Below are positions 1-8,315 of a DNA stretch of 52,832 nucleotides, in pieces. The notes below the pieces were generated by a model. That model was not told the DNA's origin. It searched no databases and saw nothing but the letters and a program-made list of their open reading frames with translations. A program made the translations under genes and the position numbers. Position 1 is the first letter of the stretch, and the number at the start of each line of letters is the position of its first letter. Source of the DNA: an uncultured Gammaproteobacteria bacterium (GTDB lineage Bacteria > Pseudomonadota > Gammaproteobacteria > Arenicellales > CAJQKF01); assembly GCA_905478855.1 (NCBI GenBank), contig CAJQKF010000015.1, positions 1-52,832 of the forward strand, read 5' to 3'.

Positions 1-99
1 ACACAGTGGCTGTGGACGTACAATAATGAACGACCACACTCAGCAATAGGTGGCATCACACCACGGATGAAACTTCTACAACTTAACCCTTCTACTTAA
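1..99 (+). CDS. IS3-family transposase (OrfB) C-terminus, 5' part outside the window
   Basis: The first 99 bases read in frame 1 as the last 32 residues of a DDE transposase, then TAA. The tail YNNERPHSAIGGITP is the hallmark C-terminal motif of IS3-family OrfB integrases (E of the DDE triad lies in the same block, followed by RPH). The product would cut and join the ends of its own insertion sequence. Only the C-terminus is visible, so whether the gene is intact cannot be judged. The family call is firm; the subgroup is not determined. Confidence 0.85.
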   Translation, partial: TQWLWTYNNERPHSAIGGITPRMKLLQLNPST

Positions 100-127
100 A
101 ACTGCGGTTATAAATGGGGGGATTACA
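1..127 (+). mobile_element. Right end of an IS3-family insertion sequence
   Basis: The transposase stop is followed by about 28 bases ending in GGGGGGATTACA, which looks like a terminal inverted repeat of the IS3 type (the other end would begin TGTAATCCCCCC). The element appears to stop at base 127, because a separate repeat begins at the next base. The left end is outside the window, so the boundary is inferred from the terminal pattern and the repeat junction. Confidence 0.6.
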
Positions 128-329
128 GTAGGTTGGGCTGAGAACCGAAGCCCGACAATTTTATTCATTTCGCCAAAACTGAATCTACTGAAACCAGCAT
201 CACTGGATTAACTCGTTGATAGGGTTACTAGCCGAATACGGTGTTGGGCATAGCAAGCTCAGCCCAACCTACGAACACTCAAAATTAGCTACTGAACTGC
301 AGTGAACTAGACCGAATAACTGCTACGAG
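128..329 (+). repeat. 202-bp MITE-like repeat, copy 1
   Basis: This stretch matches 1950-2151 over 202 bases with no gaps and about 25 mismatches, mostly transitions (counted by eye, about 88 percent identity). It begins GTAGGTTGGGCTGAG, and the exact reverse complement CTCAGCCCAACCTAC occurs at 258-272, giving 15-bp inverted ends around a 145-bp core. The remaining 57 bases are conserved too. It has no coding potential. It abuts the inferred IS3 end directly. Bases 330-481 after it show no feature. Confidence 0.85.
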
Positions 330-481
330 CATTGAGCACCCATTCGATTTTGTCAACGACTGGGCGCTGTTTGGCCATAGCGAACATCATTTGACTTGTA
401 TCTATTTGCTATATAATTTTTGAATCACTGAATGAATAGCAACGAGCCCTTTTTATTGCTCAGTATTTATCAGAAGAGTGG

Positions 482-892
482 CTAACGCACTACGAGAACG
501 GAACAGCGGGCATGTCGAACTACCTTTGCAGCGGTTGAGCCCAATAAATAATCCTGCAAACCGGGTTTATGGGAGGCAATAATGATCAAGTCCACTTCTT
601 CCTCGCTTGCCTTTTCCAGAATATTCTTATAAGGGTGGCCTGAGCATATTTCTACATCGGCCTGTATTGATGCTGCATTAGCGAGGGCTTGTACTTCTTC
701 CGTTGTCGATTTCCTTGAACTTTCCAAAATATCTTTGGGCAGTCCAACCGCTGCCCAGCTCGGAATATCCTCGATTACATTCAAGAGGATAATCCGGGTC
801 TCTTTGTCGCTGTGCTTTCTGGCAGTCTCGATCATCGATTTACCTAGTTCGATTTGGGACATTTCTATTGGTACCAAGATGGTTTTATACAT
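482..892 (-). CDS. Universal stress protein, UspA family
   Basis: This encodes a 136-residue single-domain Usp protein, a normal length for the family. It opens with MYKTILVPIE, the typical first beta strand, and ends with LGSTAAKVVRHARCSVLVVR. The last block is the family's C-terminal nucleotide-binding signature (G-x-x-x-x-x-LGS/T then SVLVVR), although the usual G-2x-G spacing is only partly kept (HKPGLQDYLLGST). Such proteins are cytosolic and bind ATP or signal under starvation and stress; the exact role is unknown. The gene stands alone between mobile-element debris, so it may have arrived by transfer or simply survived rearrangement. Confidence 0.88.
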   Translation of the reverse strand: MYKTILVPIEMSQIELGKSMIETARKHSDKETRIILLNVIEDIPSWAAVGLPKDILESSRKSTTEEVQALANAASIQADVEICSGHPYKNILEKASEEEVDLIIIASHKPGLQDYLLGSTAAKVVRHARCSVLVVR

Positions 893-1235
893 AGTCTATT
901 GCCTCATGTAATTTTGTGAGATGATGTTAACCGAATATACTAAAAATGAATTAAATTGGATTCTTGATTGGATTAAAAAAACATATGGTCGCAAATCATT
1001 TATGACACGCGTGCAGTGAGTTATACCTCCGTCTTTGTTCAATGTGACACCAAAACTCACTGAGATAGGTAACAGAAATATTTTAGTGAGTTTTTGGAGA
1101 TCTCTTAGCCATATCCTAACCTGGGGGATGACCGTAATGAAGTATGTTTGAGACCGATTCACATATCCAGTCGATTACTGCAACGAGTATGTTATCGGCA
1201 AAAAGGAATGTAAATACCCTTTGTCTGCATTTCAA
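893..1235. other. Non-coding stretch, no feature seen
   Basis: These 343 bases hold only an 88-codon open frame without family resemblance, ribosome site or sensible composition. I see no repeat end, terminator or RNA gene. It presumably carries the promoter of the usp gene at its left edge. Confidence 0.5.
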
Positions 1236-1748
1236 TCAAATTTCCGTTTTTTCAGCTATTTCCAAAGCACCCTCTACTTCAATATCAAGGTGTTTCACCG
1301 TACTCTCGAGTTTAGTATGACCGAGCAGCAGTTGAACGGCTCTGAGGTTTTTAGTGCATTTATAGATCAAACAGGACTTTGTACCCCTCATTGAGTGTGC
1401 CGCATATATCGCAGAATCAAGACCTATCTTCGGCACCCATTTTTTGAGAATACCAGCATATTGACGAGTAGAAATGTGTTCAGATCGGGTGAGCCTACTC
1501 TTAAAAAGAAAATCACTCAACGATAAGCCTGCGTTTGCAATATGCGCTTGCAACGAATCGTGGGTGCTCGCAGTGATTTCAAAATGAACGGGCATCTGGG
1601 TTTTTTGTTGTAAAACCATCGCTCGTGTAAAGATTGAGTCCAAGCTTGATATATCGCTAACCTTGCGCATAACCAGATCGCAGCTTCCCAGTTTGCTGTC
1701 AATGGCGAGATTAAACAGTGTTAACTCGTGTACGTTATTTAAAAATTT
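1236..1748 (-). pseudogene. Inactivated tyrosine recombinase / integrase
   Basis: A single frame, closed upstream by TGA at 1749-1751, reads ELTLFNLAIDSKLGSCDLV, then QQKTQMPVHFEI, HSMRGTK, NLRAVQLLLGHTKLESTVKH and LDIEVEGALEIAE. This matches the small phage-integrase-like family of about 180-200 residues in which box I reads KLRGCDLV, box II HSLRRTK and the nucleophile block TVRYLGIEVD. Here the box I arginine is Gly/Ser, the nucleophilic tyrosine is His, and the N-terminus is cut by a stop, leaving the first ATG only at codon 1670. The HxxR of box II remains. DNA cleavage should be impossible. The homologue motifs are recalled from memory; the protein may be relic or, less likely, a DNA-binding derivative. 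Confidence 0.8.
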
Positions 1749-1866
1749 TCAATCGAGTAAGAATTGCAGATAACGTAAAATATTTTTCGCGCAATTGAAG
1801 AAGCGGTGGTCTCTATGGTTAAGTTGTAATTGCAACATTTTAACAAGCCCAAGGAGACCAACCACC

Positions 1867-1953
1867 ATGAACGAAGATACCAAAAAACTGAACAATGTTG
1901 TTCAAATAGATGAAGGAAAAATCAAAGATCATCTCGGCGAGTTAGTGTTGTAG
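1867..1953 (+). pseudogene. Transposase N-terminal fragment (IS256-like)
   Basis: An ATG opens a 28-residue frame reading MNEDTKKLNNVVQIDEGK then IKDHLGELV, which resembles the start of IS256-family (mutator type) transposases, where DHLGELVRGTVEETLN continues. After the 27th codon the reading frame runs into the second MITE-like repeat and stops. The 60 bases upstream contain an inverted GGTCTC / GAGACC pair that could belong to the element's left end. The family call rests on a short match recalled from memory. Confidence 0.55.
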
Positions 1954-2151
1954 GTTGGGCTGAGGAACGAAGCCCAACAATTCTATTCATTTCGCCAAGA
2001 CTGAAACTACTGAAACCGGCATCACTGGATTAACTCGTTGACAGAGTTCCTAGCTGAGCGAGGTGTTGGGCATCGCAAGCTTAGCCCGACCTACAAACAC
2101 TCAAAGTTAGCTATTGAACTGCAGTGAACTAGACGGAATGGCTGTTACGAG
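1950..2151 (+). repeat. 202-bp MITE-like repeat, copy 2
   Basis: This is the gap-free partner of 128-329. Its inverted ends are GTAGGTTGGGCTGAG at 1950-1964 and CTTAGCCCGACCTAC at 2080-2094, now with two mismatches. It interrupts the IS256-like transposase fragment just after codon 27, which suggests insertion into a mobile element. No clean target-site duplication is visible. Bases 2152-2264 after it show nothing else recognisable. Confidence 0.85.
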
Positions 2152-2264
2152 TTGAGATCGCCGTATCCTGCTGTTACTGCGAGACGATATTGAACCTCGA
2201 TTTTTGAGGTATCAGATTAAATATCGACATGTACAGCTCAGACGTTGACTGATTAGCCGGGTTT

Positions 2265-3227
2265 CTAAGCTACACGATCTCGTGGTTCTTTTCCCGCAAA
2301 GAAAGCATCCAAGTTATCTAAGGCACGAAATCCCATTGCATCGCGGGTTTCAAATGTTGCGCTTCCTATATGCGGCAGCATAAATATATTTTTATGCTTA
2401 CTAAATTCAGGATTACCGCCTGGTTCTGTGGCGAAACAATCAAGGCCTGCAGCTGATAACTTGCCCGATTCGATAGCACCAATCAGTGCTGACTCATCAA
2501 TCAGTGCTCCCCGCGCGGTATTTACGAGTATTGCACCGTCGCGGAGTTGAGCTAGCGTTGTTGCATTAATTATGCCCCGTGTACTCGGGGTCGCAGGGCA
2601 GTGTAGGGTGACTATGTCTGATACGGATAAAAGGGATTCAAGTGAACCATGATAAACCGCATTATATTCCAGATCTTTAGAAAGTTGGGTTCGATTGAAG
2701 TAGTGTACTTCCATATCAAAGCCACGAGCGCGACGAGCCATTACCTGACCAACTTTGCCCATGCCAATAATCCCTAGCCGTTTGCCGGTTACCTGATGAC
2801 CCACCATAAACGAAGGGCTCCAGGTGTTCCATTGTCCATCACGAACCATTCGATCGCCTTCGGATGCACGACGTGCCGCACCCAGCAATAACAACATGGC
2901 AATTTCCGCCGTAGCGTCGGAAAGCACATCAGGTGTGTTGGTTACGACAATACCTTTCTTTTTAAAAGCTTCAAGATCGCAATGATCTGTACCGACAGAG
3001 TGATTAGCAATAACCTTTAATCGTGAATCAAGTTTCTCGATTACCCTTGCATCGAATATTTCAGAGTGACAGGGCAAAATCGCATCGACTTTACCACTCA
3101 TTTCAATGATGGCTGAGGAATCACTTAAGCGATCATCTTCATTAAGAATTACGTTGTAATCTCTGCAAGCTCTGGCCTCGGTTTTTGCCGAAAGCCGACG
3201 GGATATCCACAGGCTGGGTTTTTCCAT
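2265..3227 (-). CDS. D-2-hydroxyacid dehydrogenase (glyoxylate/hydroxypyruvate reductase type)
   Basis: A 320-residue cytosolic NAD(P)-dependent oxidoreductase that interconverts a 2-keto acid and its D-2-hydroxy acid. The Rossmann motif GMGKVG is at residues 155-160 and is followed by FNRT (177-180), a pattern often seen with NADP preference. The catalytic triad of the family is present: Arg239 in NTARGALID, Glu268 in ATEPGG and His286 in PHIGSA. The length is normal. It is the last gene of the minus-strand block headed by the TRAP transporter, 15 bases after a small membrane protein, so it may process the keto or hydroxy acid released from the imported compound. The substrate is not determinable from sequence. 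Confidence 0.88.
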   Translation of the reverse strand: MEKPSLWISRRLSAKTEARACRDYNVILNEDDRLSDSSAIIEMSGKVDAILPCHSEIFDARVIEKLDSRLKVIANHSVGTDHCDLEAFKKKGIVVTNTPDVLSDATAEIAMLLLLGAARRASEGDRMVRDGQWNTWSPSFMVGHQVTGKRLGIIGMGKVGQVMARRARGFDMEVHYFNRTQLSKDLEYNAVYHGSLESLLSVSDIVTLHCPATPSTRGIINATTLAQLRDGAILVNTARGALIDESALIGAIESGKLSAAGLDCFATEPGGNPEFSKHKNIFMLPHIGSATFETRDAMGFRALDNLDAFFAGKEPRDRVA

Positions 3228-3241
3228 ATTTAGTTACCGAA

Positions 3242-3442
3242 CTACTTTTCGTTGCGAACACATTGATCCCAGAAATCATAGATAACCATAGATAAAACAA
3301 AGACTGCAATAACTATAAATGGAAGACCGCCCCAGAAGCCCGCAAAGCCAACTGAGATTGAATGGGCTAATCCAAGGATAAACACACACACTGTGAATAC
3401 GCCAAATAATCCTGCTGCGATTTGTACTGATTTAGAAGTCAT
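3242..3442 (-). CDS. Small two-helix membrane protein, unknown function
   Basis: A 66-residue protein with two hydrophobic helices (about residues 8-28 and 34-56), separated by a short Gly-rich turn (GFAGFWGG), and a charged C-terminal tail. The start has a good ribosome site (AAAGGAAAGATAACT before ATG). It sits 24 bases after the amidase gene and 15 bases before the dehydrogenase gene on the same strand, so it belongs to the same transcript. I do not recognise the family. Similar tiny proteins are common near TRAP genes, but no function can be assigned. Confidence 0.6.
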   Translation of the reverse strand: MTSKSVQIAAGLFGVFTVCVFILGLAHSISVGFAGFWGGLPFIVIAVFVLSMVIYDFWDQCVRNEK

Positions 3443-3466
3443 AGTTATCTTTCCTTTAATTTTGAT

Positions 3467-4798
3467 TCAATCGGAACCACGTAAAAATTCAACTAGCCAA
3501 CGAGCGCTTCTAAAGAGTCGATCGTCCTCATTGTATGCGCCTACGAGTTGTATACCAATGGGTAAACCGTTTTCGCCAACCATGAGTGGTAATGATAAAC
3601 TAGGTAAACCGCATAACGTCCATACCACGCAGCAGATCGGGTCGCCGGTTCCGTCTGCTAGCACCGGTGCCTCGCCAAGTGCTGACGGCGTTAAAATACC
3701 ATCATATTCATTGAAAAAATCTTTGAACCAAGCATTAGAAGCAGTAAGGATTTCAAGCGCTTCATCATATTCAGCTTTTGTTCTTTGCCCTGCTTGTTTG
3801 ATGTTATCTTGGAATGTCGTACTTGTTAGATCCAGTTGTTTTTGCTCTGCATCTAAACAACGAAAGATTTCATATCCGTATATAGCTTTATGGGCTTCAA
3901 CTAAACCGGAGAAAGATGAAGGAACGGGCAGTCTATCAAATTGTTTACCTAGACTTAATTCAAGTTCCTGGACACCTTCGCGTATTGAATCGCAATAGCT
4001 ATTTTGATATGGCATATCCAGCCAGGCAAAATTAGGTTCTATGGGGGGGTCGGATAAATAACCTTTTAGCATTTTGGGTCGAGGCGCTAAATAGCTTTTG
4101 CTGTCCGTTGCATCATATCCACTTAGAACGTCGGATAATAAGGCGAGGTCACCCAGATCAGTGGCAAATACGCCAACCTGATCCAGAGTGGCGCTGGTTT
4201 GTAGCGCACCCCGTCTTGAGATAATTCCTCGACTTGGTTTGAAACCGTATATCCCGCAGAATGATGCAGGTCTGATTGTCGAACCACCTGTTTGACTTCC
4301 TATCGCAAGTGGTACTTGGCCAGCTGCTACGGCGGCAGCAGAACCACTTGAAGAGCCACCTGGAGTTCGGGCAGGGTCTAGAGGATTGCGCGTAGTAGTT
4401 GGGTGCATCCAAGCAAACTCGGTGGTCGCTGTTTTACCCAGAATTATTGCCCCAGCTTCGCGCAGCTTTTCTACGACAGCGCTGTCGGCATCGGGCTGGC
4501 GTTCGCTATATATGGCACTGCCACGTTCCGTTGGTAGATCAGAAGTATCGAATATGTCCTTTATGCCGACTGGAATACCATGCAGCTCACCAACAGGTTT
4601 GCCGCGCCAACGCCAGTCGTCCATTTCTTTGGCTTGCTTTAGAACGAGTTCTTTGTCAATTGTAGTCCAAGCAAGTATATCTGTGTCGGTTTCTTCAATA
4701 CGAGATAGACAAGCCTGTACTAATTGTTCAGAAGTTACTTTGCCGCTATGTATCCATTCAACATATTGCCGAACGGATGGCGTAGGTGTGTCGGTCAT
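3467..4798 (-). CDS. Amidase (amidase-signature family)
   Basis: A 443-residue cytosolic hydrolase of the amidase-signature family, which cleaves carboxamide C-N bonds and releases ammonia or an amine. The Ser-cisSer-Lys triad can be placed at Lys80 (GIPVGIKDIFDT), Ser149 (TPGGSSSGSAAA) and Ser173 (GSQTGGSTIRP), with the family's usual 24-residue spacing between the two serines. The length is typical of AtzF- or GatA-like single enzymes, and no GatB/GatC partners are nearby, so a tRNA amidotransferase role is unlikely. It follows the TRAP large permease gene by 9 bases, which points to hydrolysis of an imported amide. The true substrate is unknown. Confidence 0.88.
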   Translation of the reverse strand: MTDTPTPSVRQYVEWIHSGKVTSEQLVQACLSRIEETDTDILAWTTIDKELVLKQAKEMDDWRWRGKPVGELHGIPVGIKDIFDTSDLPTERGSAIYSERQPDADSAVVEKLREAGAIILGKTATTEFAWMHPTTTRNPLDPARTPGGSSSGSAAAVAAGQVPLAIGSQTGGSTIRPASFCGIYGFKPSRGIISRRGALQTSATLDQVGVFATDLGDLALLSDVLSGYDATDSKSYLAPRPKMLKGYLSDPPIEPNFAWLDMPYQNSYCDSIREGVQELELSLGKQFDRLPVPSSFSGLVEAHKAIYGYEIFRCLDAEQKQLDLTSTTFQDNIKQAGQRTKAEYDEALEILTASNAWFKDFFNEYDGILTPSALGEAPVLADGTGDPICCVVWTLCGLPSLSLPLMVGENGLPIGIQLVGAYNEDDRLFRSARWLVEFLRGSD

Positions 4799-4807
4799 AT
4801 CAATAGA

Positions 4808-6175
4808 CTAAGGTATATAAGTCCCAAAAAGGTAATCTGGTAACCATAATGCAATGCCAGGAAACATGTACATTAGGAACATACAAAAAATAACAATACC
4901 TAGATAGGGCATTATTCCTTTAAATATCTGCATTAACTCGATCTGACCTTTTAACACTCCTTTTAAGTAGTAAGCAGACATGGCCATTGGCGGTGTCAGG
5001 AATGATGTTTGCAGGTTTAGGGCCACTAACATAGCAAAGAAATATGGGTTTACATTAAACGTTTCCAGCATTGGGAGGAAGATGGGTACGAAAATAATAA
5101 GTATTTCAGACCACTCCAATGGCCATCCCAAGACAAAAATGATTAGTTGGGCCAATACCAGAAACTGCCAGGGTTCTAGTTCCATTGCCAAGACCCAGTG
5201 CTCGATAATATCGTGCCCGCCTAAATAAGAAAAAACCGATGCAAATGTCCATGAACCTACAAACATCCAACACACCATGGCAGTGGCTTTCGCGGTTAGA
5301 TATACGGATTCCTTTACCTTGGTCCACGTTAGGGATCGATAGAGTACGGCGAGCACCATGCCGCCTAATGCGCCCATAGCAGCGGCTTCAGCAGGGGTTG
5401 CCAAGCCTCCAAGAATTGAACCCAATACAAGCATGATCAATACAGTGAGCGGGACAAAACTGGTCAGTAGTTGAAGCCAAATCTGTGCATTCGTATATTC
5501 TGTACTACGTTCTGGCTTAGGAGCGATGCTAGGGTTAATCATGACTCGCACGATCACGTATACGATATACATTCCGGCTAATAGTAACCCTGGGAAAACA
5601 GCTGCGGCGTATAAACGTAATGGAGATAACTCTGCAATCGCCGCATAAACGATTAGCATAATCGAGGGTGGAATTAGTATTCCAAGCGTACCGCCTGCGC
5701 AGATTACACCGGCGCTAAAATCTGAGCGATAGTTAGCATTAGCCATTGCTGGGTAAGCGAGTAATCCCATAAGTGTGACTACCGCACCAACAATACCGCT
5801 AGCAGTCGAAAAAACTGCGCAGGTTATTAGTGCAGCAATAGCCATTGATCCCGGGAGGTTTCGCGCTGCTAACTGGAGAGAGCTAAACAAGCGATTAACA
5901 ATACTTGCTCGCTCAACAACATACCCCATGAATAGAAAGAGGGGGATTGCGACTAGAATGTCATTTTCCATAACCGAGTAGGTGTTCTGGTTAAGGAGGT
6001 AAAAAATTTGGTTGTTAAAGGCGTCTGCTATTACTTCAATGGATCCTGCTTGATGATAGGCGTAGTAGCCAAAGCCAACCCCCATGGCAAGTAAGGTAAA
6101 TGCGATTGGAAATCCTAATAATACTAGCACTATAAATAGTGACAGCATCATGATTGCGACTTCTGGGTTTGTCAT
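4808..6175 (-). CDS. TRAP transporter large permease subunit (DctM type)
   Basis: A 455-residue, very hydrophobic protein with about 12 membrane helices. It forms the ion-coupled translocation channel of a tripartite ATP-independent periplasmic transporter. Features of the DctM family include GFPIAFTLLAMG near the N-terminus, VPLFLFMGYVVERA, and SAGVICAGGTLGILIPPSIM in the middle. It lies 44 bases after the small permease gene and 9 bases before the amidase gene. Together with the neighbouring DctQ- and DctP-type proteins it makes a full importer energised by a sodium or proton gradient. The length is slightly longer than the common 425-430 residues. Confidence 0.93.
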   Translation of the reverse strand: MTNPEVAIMMLSLFIVLVLLGFPIAFTLLAMGVGFGYYAYHQAGSIEVIADAFNNQIFYLLNQNTYSVMENDILVAIPLFLFMGYVVERASIVNRLFSSLQLAARNLPGSMAIAALITCAVFSTASGIVGAVVTLMGLLAYPAMANANYRSDFSAGVICAGGTLGILIPPSIMLIVYAAIAELSPLRLYAAAVFPGLLLAGMYIVYVIVRVMINPSIAPKPERSTEYTNAQIWLQLLTSFVPLTVLIMLVLGSILGGLATPAEAAAMGALGGMVLAVLYRSLTWTKVKESVYLTAKATAMVCWMFVGSWTFASVFSYLGGHDIIEHWVLAMELEPWQFLVLAQLIIFVLGWPLEWSEILIIFVPIFLPMLETFNVNPYFFAMLVALNLQTSFLTPPMAMSAYYLKGVLKGQIELMQIFKGIMPYLGIVIFCMFLMYMFPGIALWLPDYLFGTYIP

Positions 6176-6219
6176 ATTTGATATTCTCGAGAGCGAATTA
6201 TTGATTTACAGCTTTAGCA

Positions 6220-6795
6220 CTACTTAGCCGCGCTATCTGTGTTTTCGGCAGTTAGGGTTTGTTCCGTTTCCCGAATATCAGAAAGACGTTCCATCCAGTG
6301 GCCGTCTCGAATGGCGCGCCAGCATCGCAAACATTCGGAAAAACCTTGAATTATCAATAATCCACCTGCAAGTGGAATGAGAGTTTTGAAAAAGTAAATT
6401 TGAATACGTGCTGGACTATTCCAGCTAACTTCTTTATATCTCCAAGAATCGGAGGCAATCTCTGCGCCAAACCAAGCTAATGCAAACATTCCAGGGAAGA
6501 AGAAGATTAGGTATAGAAAGAAATCAATACTGGCCTGAACCTTTACTGGGAATAATCGATAAATTACGTCCCCGCGTACGTGACTATCCTGAGCTAATGC
6601 ATAGGGGCCCGCCATTAGAAACAGAGCGCCGTACATTTGTACCATCATATCGAACGCCCAGACGGTCGGGCTATTTAAAACATAACGAACGAATACTTCA
6701 TAAGATACGGAGAACGTCAGGATCAGGATACACCACCCAAATGCGCGTCCTACCCAGATGCTTAGACTCTCTATTGAATAAATCAGACTTTTCAC
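6220..6795 (-). CDS. TRAP transporter small permease subunit (DctQ type)
   Basis: A 191-residue membrane protein with four helices. It matches DctQ-type subunits, which scaffold the large permease in the inner membrane. Typical features are the N-terminal helix ending in FEVFVRYVLNSPTVWAFD-like sequence (here YEVFVRYVLNSPTVWAFD) and the LMAGPYALAQDSHVRGDVIY segment. The hydrophilic tail after residue 165 is probably cytoplasmic. It is separated from the binding-protein gene by 80 bases holding a strong hairpin, and is directly followed by the large permease gene. Confidence 0.92.
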   Translation of the reverse strand: MKSLIYSIESLSIWVGRAFGWCILILTFSVSYEVFVRYVLNSPTVWAFDMMVQMYGALFLMAGPYALAQDSHVRGDVIYRLFPVKVQASIDFFLYLIFFFPGMFALAWFGAEIASDSWRYKEVSWNSPARIQIYFFKTLIPLAGGLLIIQGFSECLRCWRAIRDGHWMERLSDIRETEQTLTAENTDSAAK

Positions 6796-6825
6796 GAGTA
6801 CGGTACCGGCTTATTAAAACTAAAA

Positions 6826-6847
6826 GGCGGGGATGAAAGTCCCCGCC
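6826..6847 (-). terminator. Hairpin between TRAP binding-protein and small-permease genes
   Basis: A perfect 8-bp inverted repeat (GGCGGGGA / TCCCCGCC) encloses a six-base loop. On the minus strand it is followed by CTTTTAGTTTT. It lies between the binding-protein stop and the small-permease start, so it probably acts as a partial terminator or 3'-end stabiliser that leaves the binding protein more abundant than the permeases. Confidence 0.7.
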
Positions 6848-6875
6848 CATAAAACGATCTTAATTGAACAACTTA

Positions 6876-7976
6876 CTAGCTGAAGTAGTGATTGTAGGCT
6901 AGTTTGTAATCCGGTTGGTTCAGGTTTAGATAGTTCATTACTGTTTTAGCATAAGCTTTCTGTGACTCAATAACTTTAGCGAAGAACGGATCTGCTGCCG
7001 ACATACGCTCAACCACAATATCCCATGCTTTAAGCTGCTCTTCCATTACTGAATCTGGTGTGCGATACACGTTAACACCTTGCTCAGTTGATAACGTAAC
7101 CAAATCGTCAGCGTAGCGTCGAGTGTTATGCCAGTAGAAGTTGGAGTTCTCTGCTTCAGATGCGTAACGCAAAATTGCTTTATGCTCGTCTGATAATCCA
7201 TCATAGGTTTTCTTGTTAAACGTGCACTCGAAGAATTCCTGAGACTGGTGGAAGCTCGCTAAATGATAATGCTTGGATACATCTTGCATACCAAAGTCGC
7301 GATCAGATGTTGGGTTATTAAATTCCGCAGCATCAATTAGGCCAGATTTCATCGCTGGTTGAATTTCACCACCCGGAAGCTGAACAACAGACATGCCCAT
7401 TTCAAGCAATACATCTGCCGCAAGTCCTACAGTTCGGTATTTGAGACCACGCATCTGACTTGCGTCTTTAATCTCTTCTTTAAACCAACCTAGGGGTTGC
7501 GCAGGCATTGGACTATTGAAAAAGCTAACCAGGTTAAGCTGTAAGCTAGCCATCATTTCATCAAATAGCTCTTGTCCACCGCCGTAATTTACCCAACCTA
7601 GCACTTCTTGGCTAGACCACCCAAAACATGGGCCGGTTCCAAATAGCGATGCGACTGGGGATTTGGAGTACCAATACGCTGGTACATAGTGAGCTGCATC
7701 CAATACTCCGCGATGAACTGCATCCTGCATTTGACTGGTTTTTACCACGGAATTAACCGGTAGTAGTTCTATTTGTAGGGAACTACCAGACATTTCGTTA
7801 ACGCGTTTAACATAAGATTGAGCATTTTCGAGGAAAATACCACCGCCCCATGCGGCCTGCATTTTAAGTACTTTTGGTGCTGCGGTTGCAATGGCCGGCG
7901 CAGCAAGTGTGCCTACGGCCGTTGCGGCTACTGCGGAACCACGCAAAAATTTACGTCGGGATTCATTAGCGCTCAT
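6876..7976 (-). CDS. TRAP transporter substrate-binding protein (DctP/TakP type), Tat-exported
   Basis: A 366-residue periplasmic binding protein. The N-terminus carries a twin-arginine signal (ESRRKFLRGSAVAATAVG) followed by a hydrophobic stretch and an Ala-rich cleavage region near residue 33. The mature part has the DctP fold with GLKYRTVGLAADVLLEMG and the EFNNPTSDRDFG segment, which resembles the keto-acid-binding TakP subgroup. It delivers the ligand to the DctQM permease. The RBS AGAGGAG lies 7 bases before the ATG. A palindrome resembling an NtrC site sits about 115 bases upstream. The ligand is unknown; a keto acid, amide or acylated amino acid would fit the linked enzymes. Confidence 0.9.
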   Translation of the reverse strand: MSANESRRKFLRGSAVAATAVGTLAAPAIATAAPKVLKMQAAWGGGIFLENAQSYVKRVNEMSGSSLQIELLPVNSVVKTSQMQDAVHRGVLDAAHYVPAYWYSKSPVASLFGTGPCFGWSSQEVLGWVNYGGGQELFDEMMASLQLNLVSFFNSPMPAQPLGWFKEEIKDASQMRGLKYRTVGLAADVLLEMGMSVVQLPGGEIQPAMKSGLIDAAEFNNPTSDRDFGMQDVSKHYHLASFHQSQEFFECTFNKKTYDGLSDEHKAILRYASEAENSNFYWHNTRRYADDLVTLSTEQGVNVYRTPDSVMEEQLKAWDIVVERMSAADPFFAKVIESQKAYAKTVMNYLNLNQPDYKLAYNHYFS

Positions 7977-8088
7977 GATTTACTCCTCTTTCCAAGTTTA
8001 GTTTTAGAATCATTGGAGACACAGATTACTCCATTAGTATTAGCTATTACAACAAATTATTACAGTGTTCTAACTGTTGGTATAGTTA

Positions 8089-8105
8089 TGCACCATTTTG
8101 GTGCG
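8089..8105. promoter_or_regulatory. NtrC-like palindrome upstream of the TRAP genes
   Basis: TGCACCATTTTGGTGCG matches the classic NtrC enhancer pattern TGCACC-N5-GGTGCA at 11 of 12 fixed positions. It is centred about 120 bases upstream of the binding-protein start codon. I could not find a convincing sigma-54 promoter (GG-N10-GC) between it and the gene, so nitrogen control is only suggested. Confidence 0.45.
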
Positions 8106-8315
8106 TAATGAAGATTGCCGCAGTAAATCTGATAAGGCGTCATTCTCATTATAAATGGTTCTGACGAAGGTTCAGTGATGAAAACGACTGCGCATTGACG
8201 TAAGTCTTTCTCGAGTACAAAATGATATTTAAAGGGAAACTTAATCTCGATTTATATCTAAAATTTACTTCGGTTGATTGTTGAATTCACTACCATAACC
8301 AAAACATAACCAAAG

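Noticed and set aside
896..1162. 88-codon minus-strand frame upstream of the usp gene
   Set aside because: No ribosome site, odd composition and no family resemblance; it lies in the usp promoter region.
3393..3998. 201-codon plus-strand frame
   Set aside because: Runs antisense through the amidase gene and is Ser/Pro-rich in the way typical of shadow frames.
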